A DNA stretch of 64,000 nt from Symbiodinium natans (taxonomy: Eukaryota; Sar; Dinophyceae; Suessiales; Symbiodiniaceae): the NCBI GenBank assembly GCA_905221605.1, contig CAJNDS010000180.1, forward strand, positions 935,001 to 999,000, given 5' to 3'. Shown here piece by piece: positions 58,401-64,000 of the stretch. The notes beneath the pieces were generated by a model that ran no database searches, was not told the DNA's origin, and was given only the letters and a program-made list of their open reading frames with translations. A program made the translations under genes and the position numbers. Positions within the stretch are counted from its first letter, which is position 1. Each line of letters starts with the position of its first letter.

Positions 58401-60259
58401 CGAGATGTCTGGCACCACCTCCAAACCGAAAAGGGAGCACTCAGTACGCCAGTCCAGATTCGACTGGGCGAGGGCTGCAGCGGCCGCAGAAGCGCAAGAG
58501 GCTGCAGTGACAGGGGAGTGAGCTGGGAGAAACTCTGCCCACACCTCAGCATCATGCCATGAATCCATAGGAATTCGCCGCTCTACCAAGGAGACCCATG
58601 CCAGGCGAACCGAGTTAGCTAGCACGCCCACCCTGCAGTAGCGAGCAGCTGCGTCAAAGACGTCTGGCTTAAAGCGGCCAACCAAGGGATGTGGGGGAGG
58701 GGGGCGGAGATTGTCAAGCATCCTGGCCACGAAGCGATCAGTGGAGAGGCTGATGTAAATGCCGTAGCCGGCCAGGAGGTTGAGTGCGGAAAGAAGCAAG
58801 CCCGCGAAGGTCGGGAGTGTGTGGGGCGAGCTGCGCAAGGCCTGCCGCAGGGTGTCTCTGCTCACCAGTGAAGCTGACGACTTGCCATTTAGTAGGAGAA
58901 GGAGATCAGCGGCAGTGGAAGCGACCAGCATCTCCGAGAGAAGGGGCACCCCTAGCCCGCCGCTGCTCCGCGAGGCTGACAGACTCATGCGCTCAGCAGT
59001 TACTCGGGTACCCAGACTTGAGAGGAGCAAGCGGTGCAGAGCTGCATCTTCCTGATGGAGGGTTGCAGGTGAAGGGAGGCCTACTAGGGGAGCATAGCCT
59101 AGAGATCCCCCGAGAATCCATTGGATCATGGCTCGCCCCTCATCCCATGAGCAGCACTTGCAGGCGAGACGGTGACGAACGGCTTCTGGCTTGGTTACGA
59201 GGTCTTGAGCTGCCAAAGTATGGCGGTCAGCCACCGTCCCCCGCTTGCCCAAAAGAGTGTCAACGTGGTCCACTTCTGAACGGGGGAGGGTGTAGTGTTG
59301 GAGCCCCCCGGCCCAGATGTCCCAACTGGTGACAGTGGCCCCATTTTGGTGGATGCGCGGGTCTTGGATGGCAGGCAGGGCTGAGTCCCACTCAGACGCA
59401 AAAGCCGAGAACTTCGACCAGGCAAAGCCAACACCCGAAGCTTCGCTGCCCAGGGCGAAGCTGCCCAAGATGGGAGGAAGATCGGACAACCCATTGCCAT
59501 AGTGTTCTATGTCATCCACATACCCCGCAGCCACGACGCTGCGCTAGTGGTGTAGGAAGCCCCATCATTGGAGCGTAAGCGGAGAAGGGGGTCCTGACCT
59601 GCGCGAGACAGCTCTGGAGAGGACACAGCTCCTTGTGGAATGCCGCGGGTCAAGGGCACTGGATCGGTGGGACCTGAACGGGTATCCAGGGCCACCTGCA
59701 AGGTGCGGAAGAGGCCCTGGTGCAGGCGGCGTACTGAATCCGGAAAGCCTCGACCCTGTTGCACGGCATCGATTTGAGTGAGCTGCAGCGTGTTAAAGAA
59801 TTTCTCGTAATCGGCCGGGACCCGAAGAAAGGGACGGCAGAATCGCCTAGCATCTTCACAGAGGAGTGCATCAAGATAAAGTACCTCGGCTGCAGCAGAC
59901 ACGCCCTTGGAGTGGGCTCTGCTAAGCTCGGAGAAGGGCTCTGTAGGGCACCAGCCATGACGAGATAGCGCCAGGCGTTCGGCGACTGGAGCCTCTATGG
60001 CTTTGAGGTTTTCCTCCAACATGGATAGAGGACGCCAGCCGCCAGATGGTTTAGCCAAGTGAACTTGGTCTGCATGTTGCAAGGTGCGCGACACTACGCC
60101 GGTGAGGCGTTGAAGGTCGAGGGAGCGCCAGAAAGTGTCGCGGAACGGTTCCGGAAAAGCCTCAATGAAAGCCGCTGGGGCCCGGCCGAGAGTGACGGAA
60201 GCGGGAAAGCAGGGAGCTCTTTTCGAGCTGGGACGTGCGTTCCACAAAGCTGTAGTCAA
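58302..60259 (-). pseudogene. Reverse transcriptase region of the retroelement
   Basis: Two overlapping frames. The first (60259-59507) has HLAKPSGGWRPLSMLEENLK, RVPADYEKFFNTLQLTQID (motif A-like Asp) and LTRGIPQGAVSSPELSRAG (motif B). The second (59534-58302) begins with AAGYVDDIEHYGNG (motif C, YVDD at 59511-59522) and continues through a thumb-like region. A frame switch near 59545 separates motifs B and C, so this copy cannot make the enzyme as a single frame. Confidence 0.85.
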
Positions 60260-60414
60260 CAGGGTCCGGGCAACGGAGAACTAAAACGCTGGGGGAGGGT
60301 GCCCAACGAAAGTGCTCCAACGAGAGGCTGTTTGCAGGATGGCGCCCGAGGGAAAGAACCTTAAGGGGTGACCCTGAGCAGGGGAGCGGCCTGGTGGCCC
60401 ACCAATCCTGATGC

Positions 60415-62813
60415 TCAAGCCTTAGGAGCCACGCACCTGTGTCTGTGCGAACGCGCAAGCATTGCGGGTGCACATAGCTCACATTGGCCCCTGCATGAGA
60501 AGGAGATGAGCCGCCGTGGCCCAGGTGACAGCATTGCAAGACCTACGCGGGAAAGGTCGCTGTTTGGATGTGAGGCACCTACTTGCAGGAAATCGATGGC
60601 ACCACGGCGCGCACCGTTGCCGTCAGTGAAAGACAGTGTGGAGGCATGCTGCCATGGTTGGGGAGGTTGCTGCAGCAGCCTGGACCACTCTTGCGTGGCT
60701 CCCTGAAGCACGTCGCCTGTGCTACAGGGGCGGCGGCGGGAGCCGTCAGCATCCGCGACCCACTCTGGAGAGTAGCGGGCCTGTGGCAAGGAGGCAGGGC
60801 GCATACGGGAGGCCCAGCCCTTGGCGTCACCTCGACGCAACAAGGATATGCGTAGCTGACGAGAAGAGCGAACTGAGCTCTGAGCGACAGCAGATTGACG
60901 CTTGGCTGCCTCTGCGATGCTGTCATCTAGCAATTGAAGGCATTGTGCCGGAGAGGGCGAAGGGGGTGAGGAGGTCCAGGTGGGGGCTGGAGGCCAACGA
61001 AAAGAAACATTGCCAGCAAGCCTCGGCTGTTCGTCATCGAGTGCTGCTGCCAGAGGGGCTACGGACGAGTCAAAACCGAGGCTGGAAGCCCACTCTACTC
61101 GATCCCGGAGAAAAAGATCCCAGGCAGGGAGCCCCGGTCGGTCAACAGCGCCATCCTGCCTGGCATGATTTTCCATGTCCACTGCTTTGGACCACAGCGT
61201 GGCAGCGGTGGAAAGTGGGAAGCGTGCGAGGTTGAGGCTATGTCTTGAAGACGGGAGCGCGTCTCGCACCGCTGTTCGAACGCGCCTGAGTTCAAGAAGG
61301 CACGCGTGCCAAGCTTCTGCTTGACGGCCTAGTTGCCGCTCTGGCACAGGGTGCGTAGGGTGCACTGCGGGAAGGACGGCCATAAGAACCGACATCACGC
61401 CATCCACAGTGGACTGCACGCGCTCAGTGAAAGATTCCGGAGGAGTGAGGGAGGGCAAACCGTGGAAGCCGTCCAGGCCTTCGCAGGGCGGTTGAGGCAA
61501 GGCTCGCCACTCTTCTTCCAGGGAGGACAACGCTGACGCAAGTTGCGACAACCGTGCAGTGTGCTGAGCGGCCCGAGAGGAAATGACCGATGGCAGGTCA
61601 GTGTCCAGTCGACTCACCAGGTTTCGCCAAGGCCTTGCGGGAGGGGAAGTGTCTGGCACCGCGGGCAGCTGCAGCGCAAGATCAGCAAGCACGGGGTCGT
61701 GGTCGACCCGGCGGTCCCACTTCCATAGAATCGAGGCGTTGAGAAGATGAACTTCCAAGGATGGGCATGGCAACCACCATATGGAGTCAAGCCGGCTTGC
61801 TGAACCCGCCCGGGAGAAAAAGGTGAACGCTTTAAGTCGAGGGTGCCTGACGCGGAACATGTCCAGGAAGCCACGTGCCTGAAGGAAAGGTGCCAAGGAG
61901 GCTGGACGGACGGAGCATGTGCCCTCCCAACAATCAAGCTCTTGGGACACGAAGGAGTTGAGGTCACCCCCGACGATGAGTAGCTGTTGATGTTCAGCGG
62001 CCTTCCTAATTTGGGTGTCCAGAAACTCTTTGAGGGCTTGTTCATCGTGAAGAGAGGAGGCGTGGCGGACACCAAAGTCCGGCAAGCAGGCACCGACTGG
62101 GCCGTAGATCGCAGCGACTCTCAGGCTGAGGCCGTTTTGAGTATGCAAAACTGCAGCTACGCGTGCCTGGAAACATCGCTCCAACCACCCGAGTAGCCTG
62201 CCCGAACTGCAAGGAGGACGCCTGAGCCGGCCCCAGATGAGGAGGAGGAGGAGGAGGAGGTGGAACCAGAGCTGGGACACTGAGGGGAGCGGCCGTGGCT
62301 GACTGCCCGGTAGCCAGCGGCAAGCAGGCCTTTGCACGCTAGCGCGTGTTGCGCATCGCTCTGCAGCGCTGTCTCCGTGAGAAAGGCCACGTCCGCCCCC
62401 AGTGTGGCCAAGCTCTGCCCCTGCCAAATACCGCATTGGTGTCGATTCCGACCTGTGCTGCCGCACTGGACGGTTGCCAGGCGGAGCACTTGCGAGCCTC
62501 TCCAGGACATGTCGTCTCCCAAACATTGTCCCGAGAAAGAGGGTGGAGACTGTTGTTCCCCTACTGCGACAAGTAGACGATCGTCGGCCGCTTCAACAGC
62601 CGCGCGAGGTGTAGAAGGAGCCGAAGACGAGGAGTCGCCACCATCTTCAAGAAGGTCCATGCCAAAGGATGAGACTGAACTAAAAAGGGGGTCAACTACA
62701 GAATGGCTAGAGCCGAGGCCGGTTGGGAGGAGTGTAGAAGGACATGACGAGCAAAATCTACAGCATGAAAGCATGCCGGGCGGGCGCATGACTGAAGGCG
62801 AGCAGGTGACCAT
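60415..62813 (-). pseudogene. Endonuclease region of the retroelement
   Basis: An exonuclease-endonuclease-phosphatase fold, used by LINEs to nick target DNA. The N-terminal part (frame 62813-62157) has LATVQCGSTGRNRH, GADVAFLTETALQSDAQ and GSGVLLAVRAGYSGGW. The rest is in another frame (from about 62200 down to 60415), with VAAIYGPVG, LLIVGGDLNSF (metal-binding Asp/Asn), ASRLDSIWWLP and VDHDPVLADL (catalytic Asp-His). The frame change lies near 62180. A Ser run and GGC-type repeats precede it. Confidence 0.8.
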
Positions 62814-63049
62814 AAGCGCCTACTTACTGCTTGCTCGTGGACAGATTGGGAACAATGAGGGGAGTACCGCACTACGGAGGTGAGGCTACTGCACCAAGAA
62901 AGTTTGTTGGACCTTTCGCGGTGTGAGCCGGCCACGCAGAGCAGAGTGGTGAAGAAATACGAGAAAGGCAGCGCAGTTGAAGAATCGGACAAAAGCTGTA
63001 CAACTGCGACCGTGGATTTCACAGAAGGCTACCTAGACCCGATCAGCCC

Positions 63050-63886
63050 TTAAAGTACTGGAGCGTTGCACTCCGGGCAACGACCTCGAGCGTGCGGGGC
63101 GTTGAGCCAACGTTCAAGGCAGTCTGAATGTACTACGTGGAGGCATTCCAGTCGTACGAGCTTGTCAGTGGCCAGGATGTCGTCTCGACAACACACACAT
63201 GTCCAGCCCTCTTCCGAAGCACCCGCTGTGAATTGGACCAGGCGAAGCCCCAAGAAGACCGAGGGACCAGATTCATCAGGCGGGTCGAGCTCCGCAGCTG
63301 GGAACGAAGAGGCTGGGTTGGTTGAGGAGTCGACTTCGGGCGCTGGCAGCGCCGGTGTCACTGACCTCCTGGCCAGTGAGATTTTGAGGGTACCCACAGG
63401 AGACGCAAGCTTGGCTCGACCATGCTGGTCCTGGCTCGCCGCTGGCAGGAGTTCCTTCAGGATGCGGTCGGCCAGGCCCGGCGTGGCGAAGGCGACGTGC
63501 GACAAGAAGAAAGCCGGGGACTTGCGAGAACTCCGTCGGGTCTGCGCAAGCTGGAAGCTGGGCTCCAGAGCAGCCAGTGAGGGCGAGATTCCCGCCACAT
63601 GGCTCAGAAGAGCCTCCAACTGACTGATGTTGGGCCGTCGGGGTAAGCCGATAATGTGTAGCCCTGCCGGCAGACGCGATGGAGGTGAGGTCGCAGGCTT
63701 CAAAGTTGTCGGTGAGGTGGGGGAAGCAGAGACGGTGGTAAGGTTGGCTCGCTTCTGCTTGGCCGTGCCCTTCCGAGTAGCCGCTTGAGTGGCTGTTTGG
63801 GCAGACCGAAATACTGTGAGCGGAGCTGGCTGCGAAGGTGTGCCGGTGCAACTTCCTCGTCCTGCTAAAGGAGGGCGAGCTGCCAT
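63050..63886 (-). CDS. Retroelement upstream ORF with C-terminal RING-H2 finger
   Basis: One uninterrupted frame of 278 codons from ATG at 63886. The middle (residues about 70-165) has GLHIIGLPRRPNISQLEALL and HVAFATPGLADRILKELLPA, possibly an RNA-binding-like fold; this is a guess. The C-terminus has CVCCRD, then CLHVVHSDC and RCPECNAP, giving C-x2-C, C-x-H-x2-H-x2-C and C-x2-C, the ligand order of a RING-H2 finger. RING fingers usually recruit ubiquitin-conjugating enzymes. It lies on the same strand just upstream of the endonuclease and fits the ORF1 position. A host gene next to the element is the alternative. Confidence 0.65.
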   Translation of the reverse strand: MAARPPLAGRGSCTGTPSQPAPLTVFRSAQTATQAATRKGTAKQKRANLTTVSASPTSPTTLKPATSPPSRLPAGLHIIGLPRRPNISQLEALLSHVAGISPSLAALEPSFQLAQTRRSSRKSPAFFLSHVAFATPGLADRILKELLPAASQDQHGRAKLASPVGTLKISLARRSVTPALPAPEVDSSTNPASSFPAAELDPPDESGPSVFLGLRLVQFTAGASEEGWTCVCCRDDILATDKLVRLECLHVVHSDCLERWLNAPHARGRCPECNAPVL

Positions 63887-64000
63887 CTTTGGCCTCAGCC
63901 CCGACGATTCCGTGTGCGGGCTGGACTGCGGGAGCGAGCGCGGCCACAGCCTTCACGAGACTGCAAAGTACGAGATGCTTGCAGGGGTGGACGTACTCGG

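Larger units (their letters stand above)
55838..63886 (-). mobile_element. Decayed non-LTR (LINE-type) retrotransposon
   Basis: On the minus strand, in order: an upstream ORF ending in a RING-H2 finger (63886-63050), an apurinic-type endonuclease region (about 62600-61600), a linker, reverse transcriptase (about 60250-58900) with RGIPQG and YVDD, an RNase H-like region (about 58330-57600), a CPLC-type zinc knuckle (about 57270) and a Cys/His-rich C-terminal region ending at 55838. This is the usual order of a two-ORF LINE with RNase H. The coding frame switches at least five times (near 62180, 60480, 60210, 59545 and 58340), so the copy is almost certainly inactive unless these are assembly errors. 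Target-site duplications and a 3' tail were not found. The region looks more G/C-rich than the rest of the window. Confidence 0.88.

Overview
The window looks like nuclear DNA of a dinoflagellate, possibly a Symbiodiniaceae-like one. Four things suggest this. Telomere-type TTTAGGG/CCCTAAA repeats occur inside gene introns. Very short introns often start with GC and end in AG. Every recognisable gene lies on the minus strand over 64 kb. Several predicted surface proteins carry long Ser/Thr tracts with REJ-like (receptor for egg jelly) domains. The lineage call is inference; no rRNA, tRNA or spliced-leader sequence was found to settle it. Most genes are split into many small exons, so exon edges below were placed by eye from reading-frame continuity and family motifs.

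Layout, left to right, all on the minus strand: (1) 1.75-9.9 kb, an AIG1/GIMAP-type GTPase gene, with its core G domain in exons between 3.9 and 7.6 kb, probable coiled-coil tail exons near 2.8-3.5 kb and probable N-terminal exons at 8.6-9.9 kb; telomere-like repeats sit in its introns. (2) 10.2-13.1 kb, a Bax inhibitor-1/lifeguard (TMBIM) membrane protein gene in about ten exons. (3) 13.5-15.5 kb, unassigned exon-like stretches. (4) 15.7-21.5 kb, a galactosylceramidase-like glycosyl hydrolase (GH59), from signal peptide to C-terminal lectin-like domain, with both catalytic Glu codons present. (5) 21.7-24.4 kb, a repeat island: CTA triplets, poly-G/poly-C blocks, a degenerate tandem repeat, a CCA minisatellite and CAG repeats. 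(6) 25.2-37.1 kb, REJ gene A. (7) 37.4-39.7 kb, spacer with hairpin repeats. (8) 39.8-53.4 kb, REJ gene B, a paralogue of A. It has two giant Ser/Thr-coding tandem arrays (126/252-bp units), a REJ region, one membrane helix and a proline-rich tail. (9) 53.4-55.8 kb, spacer with microsatellite and hairpin repeats. (10) 55.8-63.9 kb, a decayed non-LTR retrotransposon with endonuclease, reverse transcriptase and RNase H regions, plus an upstream ORF ending in a RING-H2 finger.

The genes do not form one obvious pathway. The two REJ genes look like a local duplication of a cell-surface adhesion or recognition receptor. The most notable points are the inverted telomere-like arrays around a GTPase exon, the frame-preserving 252-bp Ser/Thr array, the A/B REJ duplication and the RING-bearing retroelement.
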